64,000 nt of DNA. Source: Cavia porcellus. Taxonomy: Eukaryota > Chordata > Mammalia > Rodentia > Caviidae. The notes beneath the pieces are model-generated. The model was not told the origin of the DNA. It saw nothing but the letters and a program-made list of their open reading frames with translations, and searched no databases. Location of the stretch: positions 31,070,767 to 31,134,766 of the forward strand of contig NW_026947509.1 of the NCBI RefSeq assembly GCF_034190915.1, given 5' to 3'. Within the stretch, counting starts at the first letter, position 1, and each line of letters opens with the position of its first letter. A program made the position numbers and the translations under genes. This document shows, in pieces, positions 49,929 through 61,735 of this stretch.

Positions 49929-50159
49929 ACACGCGAGGACCAGCCCCGCTGACCCCGCACACAGCGCAGACTCTGGAGTTATTAAAATGTTTTCTAGACC
50001 ATTTGAAACTAAACAAAGAAAAACTTTGTTTCTTAGAGACAACAACGGGTCTCATTTTGATGCTGCGTTATTTCTTTTTTTTTTTAATAGCTATTACCAC
50101 TGTAACAGCAGCTTAGCGCCTGCGTCTGCAGTGTGAGCAGTTTTGATAAACAGCCTCTG

Positions 50160-50660
50160 CGGGCCACACAACAGGGATAATGTATCCTTAAGTACCGCCA
50201 ATGAGCTGCCATTCTGCACAGCCAATTACTTCTGTGCGTCTGTCACTCAAAGGAAAAATGACTGAGCCCATTAGATCAAACCTTTGTCACTGTTCCTAAT
50301 GCACTCTTAGGCCTCATTAATCTCCGGGAGCAGCAACAGAGCCGCCGGTGCCTCATTGCCTCCCCCGGACAGGCCCACGTGAAGCCTCTCATCTCTCCCC
50401 CAAGTGCACGCGTTAATCAAGCTCTCCTTATTGCCCCGTCCCTGTCACGGCGGAGAGCGCTCCCTCTTAAATGCTCTCATTATGACCCATCTTTAGAGCT
50501 GGCTAAGTGGAAAAAAAGAGAGAGGGAGAGCGGGAGGAAGAGGACGGGAGAGGAAGAGGGGAGGAGAGAGCGAGTCCGACTGCATTAATATTCATGACGA
50601 TAATTAGTATTCTAGGTCACTGAATATTCATGCTATTAGTTTGGTTTTTTTATAGGTTTT
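50160..50660. promoter_or_regulatory. Candidate developmental enhancer / conserved non-coding block
   Basis: About 500 bases of unique DNA with GCCAATTACTTCTG, AGATCAAACCTTTGTCACTG (two TCF/SOX-like words back to back), CTCATTAATCTCC, GCGTTAATCAAGC, GCATTAATATTCATGACG, ATAATTAGTATTC and a second AATATTCATG. TAAT cores are frequent. A purine-rich tract lies inside at 50509-50574. Function is inferred from word density alone. Confidence 0.42.
50509..50574 (+). repeat. Polypurine tract
   Basis: About 66 bases are purine except for three C (GGAAAAAAAGAGAGAGGGAG then CGGGAGGAAGAGGACGGGAG and similar). Such tracts can form triplex (H-DNA) structures. Confidence 0.85.
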
Positions 50661-53600
50661 CTGGATGTCCTGATTGCTGAAGTGTGGAGAAAACAGCATG
50701 GCTGGGACTTCGATGTCAATGGCAGTTCAATTCGCAGAACACATTTGCTACCCCCTACCCCCACTGAAAATCAGTTCCGGCCCCCACTCCCCGCTGAAGG
50801 CTGGGTCACTTCCCCAACTCGAGGGCCCAGCGTGGGTACAGGAGGGAAGGCGCGCAGGTTCCTGGGTACAGAGGTGTGTGTGCCAGCAATCTGGCGAGAG
50901 CAAAAGCCTCCCTAATTGGAGAAACCCAACAAAGACACACGCTCTGGAGATAGGAAAACATCCGAGGTCCCAGTACAAAGACAGTACTGTCAGTAAACAC
51001 GGGGGTAAAGTGACAGTTCTGGGAGCTGCAGAAAGGGGGAGGGTTCACTGTGAGAAAAGGGGTGTGGTCAGTGGGGAGAAAGTCCATTCCGCCCACCTAT
51101 AGCCCTGTGATCTCTACAGCAAGGCCATCTGAACACCTTATGGCATTTGAAAAGTAATTTTAAAAAAGATCAGCCCATACTTCAGAACAGAACCACCATG
51201 ACGCATTAATGATAGGATTCTGGGGAAGTCACAAGAACAGATCGAGGTACCACTTTTCTGGGGTGGCGGCAAAGTGGCTGAGATTGAGATGCACCTGCAG
51301 GAGGTCCCACGGTAGGTGATGCCAGCTTCACCGTAGGGTTTCTGACTCCAAAGCAGCTTCTATTCTTGGCCATTATATTTTCCTGCGCTTTATTACCAAA
51401 ATTACTGTTAAAGAGTTGTATCTCCAGATTCTGTCTTGGTGAATACATTTTTGCCAAACTGGCCCCGCCCCAAGCCAGGTTGGAATGTACCTGTGGGTGT
51501 TTTACCTCCTTCTTGGGAAGAATGCTTAGAATTGATGTGGAGTTGCTTCTTCAAAATGTGACTTCCAGTGAACCTTCCTTAGTAGAGCAATTTAGGAAAA
51601 CACAAGATCCATACCAAGGGAACGGAAATTACGCTTCCTGAGGAGGAAGTGGATGGATGGATGATAAGATGGGGCAGGGGGACTTGGCCAAGAATAAAGA
51701 AATAAATATCTTTTGGATTCTTCTTCCTCTTCTAGTTTTTAAATTTTGCTGGAGTGCATCCTTAAGTAATTTTTTCAGAAACCCCTGAAGCGGGAAATAT
51801 CTTACATCGCTGAGTTCACCTAATGATGCCTTTTTTTTTTTTTAACCTGCATTGGACTGGCAATAATTGGGCTTCGAGTAGGCTTCTAGTTCAAAATTGT
51901 CTATTCTTAAAAAGAAATCCTTGTATCATCATTTAGCATTCCATGTTCCTCTTGAAAGTCTACTGTCTGCCAGAACTCTCTTCTTTGTAGGTAACGCTGC
52001 TCTCCAATTTTGAATATTCTTTAATATTAAAAATTATTTTTTACAGACCTTCTCCCTTCACCTGGATATCTAACTCTTCACACCCACCCTAAGCATATTT
52101 TCTTCTGTTACCTCTTTAATTATCAACATTACCTTTCTTTAGCTTTGTCCTTTACATCATTTAATAGTACCAAATTTTAAAATTCTTGCAATATTTGTTC
52201 CTTAATTTCCAAGAATTATTTCTCCTATGGTTTATTCAAGAGTCTTTGTTTCATTTTATGTACACAGTGATTAATCTCTTAATTCTTCCTGGTGATAATA
52301 ATTTCCTTTAAAGTTGCCTCCCTGAAATTGTATTGTTTTTCTGCCAGGCTCAGGTGCTCTGTTGACCTTTCACAAACCTCCTGCTGCCCACTGGTATGCA
52401 TGGGTAGGGGCTGGTGGGTTGGCAGGGCACTTGGAGGGTTTTCTCTCGGGAGCCCCATCCTGAGCAGAGGCTGCTGTAGCTCTGGGCAGGCTACGCAGTA
52501 GGCATGAGGCCCACAGTCAGAGCTGTCCTCCCTTCCCCTGCACAGCTCGGAGGCTGAGCTTCCTGATCTCTTTTCCTTCCAAGCATCAGCACCCATAGCA
52601 GGGGCTCTGCTCTGCCAGTTTTGTTACTTTCTCTGACTGGGCTCAACTTGAGTGCAGACACTCCGAACTGTGGGCTTGGGGCAGTGAGGCCCTTGGCCTT
52701 GGTGCTGCAACCTGCTCCTTCATACCTGCTGCATGGTACCTGGGGCTCCCCACCCACACTGCAGCCTCTCCGCTCTGCTCCACCCAAAGGCAGCCCTGGG
52801 CTCAGTTATCAGCAGAGAAGTTTGTCATTTTGAAAATATGTTTCTCCTCCTCTTTCTGAAGCTCATGGTAGAAACCAACATCAAGATCACATTCCTGGAA
52901 TTTCAATGTGTGACACACAGTCATTATTTCAAGACTCAAATCACTTCCCAATACCAGAAATAACACAACACCCCCTCCCTCCTACCAGTAATTTTCCATC
53001 CAATGCTCCTTCAGTAACACGTATCACCAGCCACAGTGATGGCGCTGGTGTGCTTATCTTCAGGCTCGCTCTCCCTGAGGAGGCAGGCTCACCACTGAGT
53101 GTCTTGGGCTCCTCTGCCCTGAATTAATCAGGGGTGGGCATGCAGGAGCCTCAGTCATAAAGGGAAATGAACGACAGAGGAAGCAAAGCAATAAGATATC
53201 CTAATCATTAAACCAGTTGGTAGAAATGAAAGCTCAATATTGATAACCAGTTAGGCATTATCGTATTTGTTTGGAATAACTGTGTTCTTGAAAACATGGA
53301 AGAAGCATCCACATAACTATTCCAACCAACAAAAGTGCATGAGATGGCAGGATACACAACACGTAAAACTAGCTTTCTTACATAGTGTAACTCAGAGGCT
53401 GTGATATACCCCCAGCATTAGCCTCGTAACACACCCCAAACTGTAAACTAGAGGAAGAGATTAAAAAGACCCATACATGATCTAAATGAAGGAAAACACT
53501 AAACTTTACTGAGGATTGTAAAATAAATCTATACATTGGGGAAGAATGTGCTCCCAGATAAGAAGCCTGGCCTAGTAAAGATGTCAGTTCCCTTCCAATT

Positions 53601-54163
53601 AACAGAAAGCTTAGAAGCAATTGCCAATTAAAGTCAAAATGAGATTATTTGGTTAGGTTATTCTGAAGTTCATTTGAAAACGGCAATAGACAAGAAAATT
53701 TGGGCGATGAAACAAAAATTGAAATGCCATGCAACCAGATATAAACTGAATCATGAATCTAAGACATAGGGTGAATCTATGGAAGGTACACAGGTGGCAG
53801 GTTGTCATAAATCAACAACAGGTCAGACTGGGAGGACACAGAGCAATGCAACAGACTCACAAGCCCAGAATACAACCAACTGGATTAAACAGTTTGGGTG
53901 TCTAATAAAAGAGACACGCAGAATTAACAGGGGGACAGTGGACGGCTGGCAGTTTTTTCACATTTGCTATCACATTGCATGGACCCATGCAAATTAAAGG
54001 TGGATTAGAGGTTAATTACATTGAAAAGAGAGGCGGCACTAATAATAAAACTGTAAAACCTAGACATATGTATGTGTTAATTGTAATCTAGTTTTGGAAT
54101 TAAAGGCTTTCCAAAGGACACACGGTAGAAACCACAGATATAAAAGTAAAAGATTTATGATTT

Positions 54164-54246
54164 TTTATTTTGGGTACCAAGGATCGAACTCACGACCTAT
54201 CACTTGTCAAGCAGGCGCTTCCGTCACTGAGTTAAATCCCCAGCCC
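54164..54246 (-). mobile_element. ID-type SINE inside the L1 relic
   Basis: Plus-strand reading: TTTATTTTGGGTACCAAGGATC, GAACTCACGACCTATCACTT, GTCAAGCAGGCGCTTCCGTC, ACTGAGTTAAATCCCCAGCC. The flanks AAGATTTATGATTT (54150-54163) and AAGACTTATGATTT (54247-54260) are a 14-bp target duplication with one mismatch. Confidence 0.9.
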
Positions 54247-54323
54247 AAGACTTATGATTTGATTACATATGAAAAAAGGAGAAAAAATATCTCTTATTCA
54301 GTAAGATCATATTGGTTAAAAAG

Positions 54324-54422
54324 CCAGGGATTTAGCTCAGTGGCATAAACACCTGCCTTGCAAGCATGCAGTTGTGCAGTCACGAGTTCAATCCCCACCA
54401 GTACCAAAAAACAAAATCCATT
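54324..54422 (+). mobile_element. ID-type SINE inside the L1 relic, youngest-looking
   Basis: Contains a consensus A box TAGCTCAGTGG, CCTGCCTTGCAAGCATGCAG, a B box GTTCAATCC and an A-rich tail. An extra TGTGCAGTCA duplication-like stretch sits before the B box. The exact 16-bp target duplication CATATTGGTTAAAAAG lies at 54308-54323 and 54423-54438. Confidence 0.93.
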
Positions 54423-55717
54423 CATATTGGTTAAAAAGAAAGCAAATAATAAATCAGGGAAATATCTGAAAAAACATTATAATATACTAAATATACAAAG
54501 AATTCTCACATTTCAGTAAGAGACAGGTAGCTCAGGGACAAAATGGGCAAAGAATACGTGTACATGATTACAGCATCTGAATCATTACAGCACATGAGAT
54601 GCTTGTCCTCACTGCTGGTTAGAGAAATACAAACAGACAAAGCAAGTGGTATTTATCAAATTAGCACAGCTTCTAAACACCATACCCAAAAGCAGCCCCT
54701 GTGAGCGTGGAGGCTGAAACTGGCACTCACTGTAGGGCCGGATGGGCATTTTCTAAACATCTCTCTAAAGCAAATTTGGGACCGTGGATCGAATGGTTCT
54801 AACTTTGCCTGAGTCACTCAGCGATCACTTACTCTACAGCAGCAATAGCTGTTAGGCACAGAGAGGGAGGTGCGTGTATGTTCAGGTCCATGGGAATGCA
54901 CAGCTACCGCAAGGGAAGACAGAAGTCAATCTGGTTCAGTAATATTAGAAAAGAAAATGAATTTTTACAAGGCAAGCATAAAGAGAAACAAACATCTCCA
55001 GTTTACCTAGAACCCCACCAAACCAAACCAAACTCCCCAAGATAGCAGAATTCAAGAGTCGAGAGGAAAGAACAAGATAAGGTAGGATATTTAAATTTTG
55101 GAGAAAGGAGCTCAGAAACTCAGAAATAACTGGTATCTGTTTCTAACTAGAAGTCTGCCACTTAAACATAGCATTGGTTTATTTCAAATTAAATTTGCTG
55201 TGTTGGGTGGAATTCTTTGTGAGACAGATGGATTTATGCCTAGTAAGTTTAAACACAGGAAATTCAGTTTTTCTGGTTTCATGGCATTTATGGAAGTGGC
55301 TGCCTCTTATGAAGTGTCTCACCTCCTGCCTTGCACTTGACCAATCACTAGCGAGCTACTGCCTGAGGCTCCACCCTTTCTTTGGGATGCACCAGCTGAT
55401 GGCCTCAGTTGGCCAAGGGAAGAGGCCACCTCCCCAGTCTTAGCCCAGCCACGAAATCTTTCCTCTCCCACAATGGACTACTAATATCACCCCCACTTCC
55501 CAGCTTCTTCAGTTCCTCAGGGCTGTTCCTTTTCCCTCCATGACCAGCAAACTCCCACTCTTCTTCAACCTCAGCAAGAATGAAGCCTCACCCACTTCCC
55601 TCCTGCCGCCCTGGCTACATCTGCCTCGTGGTCTTTCTCCCCACAGGAGGCTGAGGCTCTCTCGGGCAGGGGCCGGGATACATTAGAGCCTCACTAAATG
55701 GCTCTGTTTACCATTCT

Positions 55718-55720
<3 letters not shown>

Positions 55721-55750
<30 letters not shown>
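55721..55750. repeat. (AC)15 microsatellite
   Basis: Fifteen uninterrupted AC units; likely polymorphic. Confidence 0.95.
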
Positions 55751-55752
<2 letters not shown>

Positions 55753-55837
55753 CAAAACGCCACGCTGCACATGAGGAGTATGGATAATTTTAGAAGTTAA
55801 AAAAAAATGAAACAGTGATACAATTATTATTTGTGTA

Positions 55838-56048
55838 CCAGGAATTATTTTAAGATGGTCCTGGGGACTGAACTCATCAGAGCCTTCACACTGAGCTATG
55901 TCCCCAGACCTTTTCTTATTTTATTGCATTTTTCCATTTTGAGACGGATTCTTGCTATGTTGCCCAGGCTGGGCTTGAACTCGGGATCCTCCTGCCACAG
56001 TCTCTCAGAGTGCTAGGATTACAGGTGTCTGCCATTACATATGGCTAT
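55838..56048 (-). repeat. Antisense B1-dID composite SINE
   Basis: Plus-strand reading: GTACCAGGAATTATTTTAAG, GGTCCTGGGGACTGAACTC, CACTGAGCTATGTCCCCAG (antisense tRNA unit), then CATTTTGAGACGGATTCTTGC, TATGTTGCCCAGGCTGGGC, TTGAACTCGGGATCCTCCTG, GAGTGCTAGGATTACAGGTG (antisense B1). Confidence 0.82.
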
Positions 56049-56969
56049 ACACATTTATGAATAAAAAGGAAACGCAATAAATACTCGTTGATTCTAATGA
56101 GTAACTGGACTATGTAATGGGTTAGGAGGGAAGTGGAACGTTAGCTGGCTGCATGGTAACTGCTACATCCAGAGATCCTGGAGGTCAAGGATTCCGTGAC
56201 CACAGCACGAACAATTCCTGAAAGGAAGGTGGGAGAGAAGGAAAGGGCTTTTTGGCTGGAGAAACAATGAGGCTTCTGGGAGGAATTCCAAAGGAAGGAG
56301 TCCAAGATGTTGGTGGAAACTCCGGGGTCTGGGCCCTCCCCACAGATAAGGAATCACTAGAAGGTCCACACCACATATAATCACTTGCCCAGATTGTTAA
56401 GTAAGAGTCAGCGGTGATACTGAATGACCAGGAACTACACAGAAGCCGGCGACGTCTAACACACAACACTCAGAAAAAACACTTTCTCTAACCCCGCATG
56501 GAAAAACCATTCTCCTTTTCAAGAGGGTATGAAAACTGAAAGTTGCATTGGAGATGACAAACAACAGTTAAAATACAAAACGGAAGAGTACTGAAATTGC
56601 ACAGAGGTCATGCTGCTGTCTTTAAATCTCGTTCTACACAGTTTCCCCACTCTTGGGCACAGTTACCAGACATAGGTTAATCCTCAAACCCTTAAAAACT
56701 GATTCTTATTTCTTTGAAAGTTCAGATATCCAACCTACCTGGGAATCTCTGCTTTCTCCTGCCCCACCCTGAGAAAGCAGGGTGCCTCGTCTGTGTAGCT
56801 GTGACCCTTTGCTTGCCAGCATTCACAAAAACCAACACCAGAGAGGAAGTGGCAGTATCAGAAGGGACAAGGGTTCCAGATGTCCATGGCGTGACAGCCA
56901 CTCTCCACCGAGCCTCAGCACGTCAAGCCTGCCCCACGCCGCACCATCTACGGCCACCGCCGAGCTCTA

Positions 56970-57179
<210 letters not shown>

Positions 57180-57839
57180 TTAAACACCCAAGAGAGATTA
57201 ACACAAGGATCGCTACACTCAGGATACAAGGTTCTATGTGACGTCACAGGCTGCAATCCTGCGACTCTTCCACTTGGAAACAGTGGTATTGCCTTTATGG
57301 TTGAGGAGAGATTTGTGACAATGTCTCAAGCCAACCCAGGACCAGAAACCTAGGAGGTTGTGGCACAGATTTCCCTAGTGAGGATTAGACAATGTGCATA
57401 CACACAAAACCTTGTCTTTGAACTCTTTTACTTTTTAGTTGGCATACCCAGTGAGTCCTAGGAATCCTCCACAAAGTGTGAAACTATGGCATCATAACCG
57501 TCCTGTCTCAGCTGGAAATGCCAAAGTCTCTGGGTAAGGCTGACGCTGTTGCGGCAGGAATTCAGTTACCACCACATGCAAAGATCAAGAGTCTAACCAA
57601 GGAGCCCGTGAGGAGCGTGTGGTGCAACGCCAGGCACCCACAGGAGGAGGAGTGAAAGCTGGATGTTGAAAAGAACGTGCGGCCTTTAGTTCTTGAGTGC
57701 TGTGTTTCTCCAAGCAGTTCACACACTGCATTCATGAAAAGATTCCTTGCCTGTGCCTTGAGGGCAGGAGATTATCAGGGGGAAGCCCAGAGAGGCAGAA
57801 ATGCAGGTCACCTGACTCAGCAGGAAGCAAATTGGCTGA

Positions 57840-57995
57840 TGATGGGGAGAGGTGGAAGTGAAAGCGACAGGTCCATGTGACCATGGTCTGACACCTCTGA
57901 AACCATGAAGCACAATAATAAACCTTTCTTACTATTAAGCTGCTTATCTTAGGTCTATTTTGTCATAGTGACAGAAAGCTCACTAATATAGCAAC
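57840..57995 (+). repeat. MaLR-type LTR 3' remnant
   Basis: GTCTGACACCTCTGAAACCATG, AAGCACAATAATAAACCTTTC, TTACTATTAAGCTGCTTATC, GTCATAGTGACAGAAAGCTC, ACTAATATAGC is a good match to the 3' end of the same LTR family as 43437, with the polyadenylation signal kept. The 5' part may extend to about 57640. Confidence 0.7.
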
Positions 57996-58562
57996 TGAGA
58001 GCCAGCGTGAAGGGACTACTGGTAAATCAGGATCTACTGACTTTTCACTCATCTTTTATTATTTTCTTCATTGAACCTTTTTGTCTATAGACACAGTATT
58101 TTATGCACAATGGCCACAAATGATACGACATGGGGCAAAAGCATGTGTTCTAAATCACTCTGGATAAAGAATATTTTAAGGGTTAAGGACTAAGCAGGAA
58201 GGTAGGAATAAGCCTGTCTTTCCTTGGCAGGTTCTTGGTAGATTTCTTTTAGAGTCTAAATGCCAGGAGTTTGTCTTTTCTCTATGTGATTAAGGTTAGT
58301 GTAGTTCTTGGTGTGAGAAACCCAGGCAGACTGGGAGAGTGAGTGTGGGCAGGTGATGCAGAGACAACTAACCCTGAACCAAGGGCAAAGGGGTCAGGTC
58401 CCACTCTGCAGGATGAACGAGCCAAGTTGGACATCATGCAGAGTGAGCTATGAGGAAAGAGCCGGGGGGCCAAGGGAAGGCTCCACTGGCTTCCAGCAAA
58501 CAAGCTGGCTGTCATTTAACTGAAGTATAGGACGATTTTCAGGTTCCCACAGGTGAAGGGAG

Positions 58563-59243
58563 TTGGAAGGAATCTTTTCTTTGTCAACATTCAGGACATC
58601 TCCTGACAGGAGGAATGGCACAAAAGGACATCAAAGGCTAAGATTCCAACTCAGGGAAAACGCCCATGAGATGTCCAGGGCAGAGCTGCCCTTGATGGGT
58701 GTACCTGGTGGGGCGGGACAAGGCAGGCTGCTGGGGAGGGGAGTGGGATCCAGCAGCAGAGGAAGGTTGAGACAGGCTTGGCAAAGTGTGGGCACCGGGA
58801 TGTGGGAGACAGGAATACAGAGCTCTGGGGACTTCCTGAGGGCAGACCTCAAACCTGGTGTTGAACAAGAGCTCAAAGAGCCACGGTCAGAACAAGGAGG
58901 TGGAGAAACAATGGCTGAGAAGAGCGGAGGAGCCATCCAGGAGAAGCACCTGGCCTGTGCCCATTTAAGGCCAGCAAGGCGCAGTCCTGCAGCACGGCCT
59001 GAAGCCTCCCTACATCCGCAGGATGAGCTGGTGGAAGGGACTCTGAGGTCTGAGGAAGTGGAAGGTCATCCACCGGCTGGGGACAGCAAATGTGATGGAA
59101 AAGCTCCTGACAAAGATGTGGCATCCAGGATAAGACAGACGTCTATCTCCTCGAAATCTAATCACCTAGGAAAGAGGCTGGTTTTGAGACGATGTGGACC
59201 AAAGATGGGAAAGATGCAATCACTACTCCAGACTGCAGGGTAA
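58563..59243 (+). other. 226-codon open frame, probably non-coding
   Basis: This is the longest open frame in the window, opposite to AGAP1. The predicted product is hydrophilic, rich in Arg, Glu, Gly and Ser. It has no signal peptide, membrane segment or family motif that I recognise. GC content here is locally higher than in the flanks, which lengthens frames by chance. A CAG-GGTAAG sequence near its 3' end could act as a donor. A lncRNA exon is possible, but a protein gene is unlikely. Confidence 0.2.
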
Positions 59244-60559
59244 GGAAGCTGCAGAAATGCAGGGACTCTGGTGACTGAGCTCAGTCCAGGGGGCAGCAAG
59301 GGAGCCCCGCAGTGGAGAAGAATGTGAACTTCGGTTGGTTAGTGCAGGTCACTTAAAAAGAAAGGTCTTAAGTATCTTTAATTTACTTCCATTAATATCC
59401 GCCTCAAAGATGCAAGCCCAAATCCCAGAACCAAAGTTAACGGTTGTAAAGAATGAATCTCTCTTTACATAGTGACTCCTTTAAAAGTATCAACTTATGA
59501 TAACTTTCTCCTTTAATGCCAATTCTTAACAAATTAAAATACAATAACAGGAGTGTAATTGAGCATTTATTGCTTATGAGCTCTAAAATGAGGCTAATCA
59601 GAGAGTGACTAAGCCCCAGCGTGGGCTCTTTTTAATAGGCATGTTTTAACATACAATAACCAGGATATTTTATTTAAAATTATTATAGAAATGTACTGTC
59701 TGTCTGCTCTCCAGATCTGAATGCACCAAGGAAAGACATTTATCTTGAGCTCAGCATGGGTTGGGGGAATCTGTTTTCTTGCCTGGGTTAGGCGCTGAAA
59801 CTTCAAGAACTGTCTCTCAAAAGCTAGAATATCCGCCCAGCACTCCTATATTTCAAGCCACTATAAGAATGCGAAAAGCTTACAGAACGTGATTCCCAAG
59901 GCATAAAAGCCCTCCAGCCTGGTGTTTCATAAACAGGTACAGTACAAAGACACACGGGTCCATGGCTTCTAGTTCCTCCCAAAAGAACCTGCACCCAGTG
60001 GGTCCATTTTGGAAAGAACCCATCCTCTTCATCCCTCCCACAGCTCAGTACTGGAGGAAAGAAAGCTGTAGCCAAGACGCGGATGTTCCCTCCTTAGAAG
60101 TCAGATGTGTGATGGGCCTGAGGAAAGGACCTCCCTGGGTAAAATACAGACAGCACGCTTGATTTTGATATGCAAATGCTGCCAATACTACCCATCTCCA
60201 TGTTAGTTGTAGAAAATGCTGATCGAAGATAAAAGAGGGGAAAAAAAGCCTTTAACAAGGCATAGGGTAATTCAAAGCCAAGTACTTTTAAACAGCACTT
60301 AACAAGTCCCCAGGGCCCACTCAAGAGCTGGGCCCCCCAGAGGTGCCATCTCCTGCCCCTCGACAGCTTGAAAAAGTAGTAATTGCAAGCCTATTTGCAT
60401 TTTTCTTCTCAAGTTGTCCATGCTCATCATGCGGATTATCTTTTTGCCAAGCAGGCCCCAGAGCAGAGGGACCCGTTCCCGAATGCGCCAACAGCCCGGC
60501 GACCGCGCCTCACCGTCCCCCTGCACCCTGGCTCCTGCACCTTCACCGCCCCTTGTTTT

Positions 60560-60740
60560 TTACATTTAGCTCCTAATTATGTTGCATCTATTGCCGTACA
60601 CTTAATTAGCTGCATTAATGTGATTTCTTTTCACATAGTCAAGCAATTAAGAGCTATGATTGAGTTTCATTCAATTAGCCTCAACAAACATGCTAATTGA
60701 TGTCCCAGATGCAAATGAGGTGCAATGAGAGAAACCTGCT
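60560..60740. promoter_or_regulatory. Candidate conserved non-coding block rich in homeodomain and POU words
   Basis: Contains GCTCCTAATTATGTTGC, CACTTAATTAGCTGCATTAA, CAAGCAATTAAGAGC, CATTCAATTAGCCTC, CATGCTAATTGATG and an exact octamer-type ATGCAAAT followed by GAGGTGCAATGAG. At least six TAAT/ATTA cores fall in about 140 bases without any repeat. Typical of deeply conserved developmental enhancers; conservation not tested. Confidence 0.45.
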
Positions 60741-61445
60741 AGCAATTGAGCACTGTGTCAGAGACCCAGGGCTTTCAGCTTGCTGACAGAAGCACAGCTT
60801 AGCTCCGCTCCCGCCTTCTGTGGGCTGCCTTAGGAGAGAGAGAGGCAACCATTAGCTGCAGTATGCGTCCTGAGGTGGGGAATTAATTCATTCGCTGCTG
60901 CACGGACCTTCACAGTTACAAGCTCCCAGCACTGGGAGGTTATCAACCGGGTAACACTTTGCTGCAGCAAGAACAGCGGTGCAGAGGCCTCGTCGACATC
61001 CGCTGTGAGGCTACCCAGCGACACGCAGGAAGTCTCCCCACAAACTGCAGAGAGCAACTGTGGCCATCCTGGGGCTCTCTGTGTGCATGATGCCCCAGTG
61101 GATCTCAGTGAATGCGGAGTTCATCTTCGTCAGCTTGGGGGCCTCTGGCACTTGAGTTAACTTCCAAATACAGCCATCCATCAACAGTCCCTAAAATACC
61201 GACTCTATTGATTCTCATGGCCTCCCATCTGGAGGTTACCTTTGGCTGTCTGGTGAAAGATGGTTTGCTGATGTGTTTGTAGGGGAACCAAAAGCAGTTA
61301 GCAAGATCTTCAAGCTAAGGTAAAATGCACACACTATCTGCTCAGCATCTCAAAACTAGATCTTGCAAAAAATGTACAAGGTTTTGCAAATCTCAGCATT
61401 GAAACTCTATGCTTTTCAAATAGATGACATAATAAATACACTCCC

Positions 61446-61466
61446 TTTTTTTTTTTTTTTTTTTTT
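61446..61466. repeat. T21 homopolymer
   Basis: Twenty-one consecutive T on the plus strand, shortly before the antisense dID unit; it may be the SINE's tail or an independent slippage tract. Confidence 0.9.
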
Positions 61467-61504
61467 ACATATACTGTACTTTTAAAAGAATTAAGAGCTT
61501 TTTC

Positions 61505-61595
61505 TTTTTTGGAGCACTAGGGGAATGAACCTAGGGCATTCTACCACTGAATTACAATTCCAGTCCTTTAACGTGTGTATACATATATGTGTGTA

Positions 61596-61634
<39 letters not shown>

Positions 61635-61735
61635 TCCCCCCCACCCCAATTTTGAGGCAGCATCTCTCTAATTTGCCTAGGCAGGATTTGCATTTGAGTT
61701 TTACCTGCCTCGGCCTCCCTGAGTGCTGGGATTTA
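61505..61735 (-). repeat. Antisense dID-(GT)n-B1 composite SINE
   Basis: Plus-strand reading: GGAGCACTAGGGGAATGAAC, CTAGGGCATTCTACCACTG (antisense ID unit), then a TG/TATG-rich microsatellite at 61572-61635, then TTTTGAGGCAGCATCTCTC, TAATTTGCCTAGGCAGGATTT, CTCGGCCTCCCTGAGTGCTG (antisense B1). The microsatellite occupies the linker between the two units. Confidence 0.75.

Larger units (their letters stand above)
53160..54960 (+). mobile_element. LINE-1 3' relic, interrupted by two ID SINEs
   Basis: Order and content fit the end of L1 ORF2 and beyond: AAAGTCAAAATGAGATTATT, TTCTGAAGTTCATTTGAAAAC, GACAAGAAAATTTGGGCGATG in the left part, and GGGACAAAATGGGCAAAGAAT, GCTTGTCCTCACTGCTGGTT, AGAGAAATACAAACAGACAA in the right part ('aatgggcaaaggacatgaac ... 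catcactggccatcagagaaatgcaaatc'). No open reading frame survives. The ends are approximate. Confidence 0.7.
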
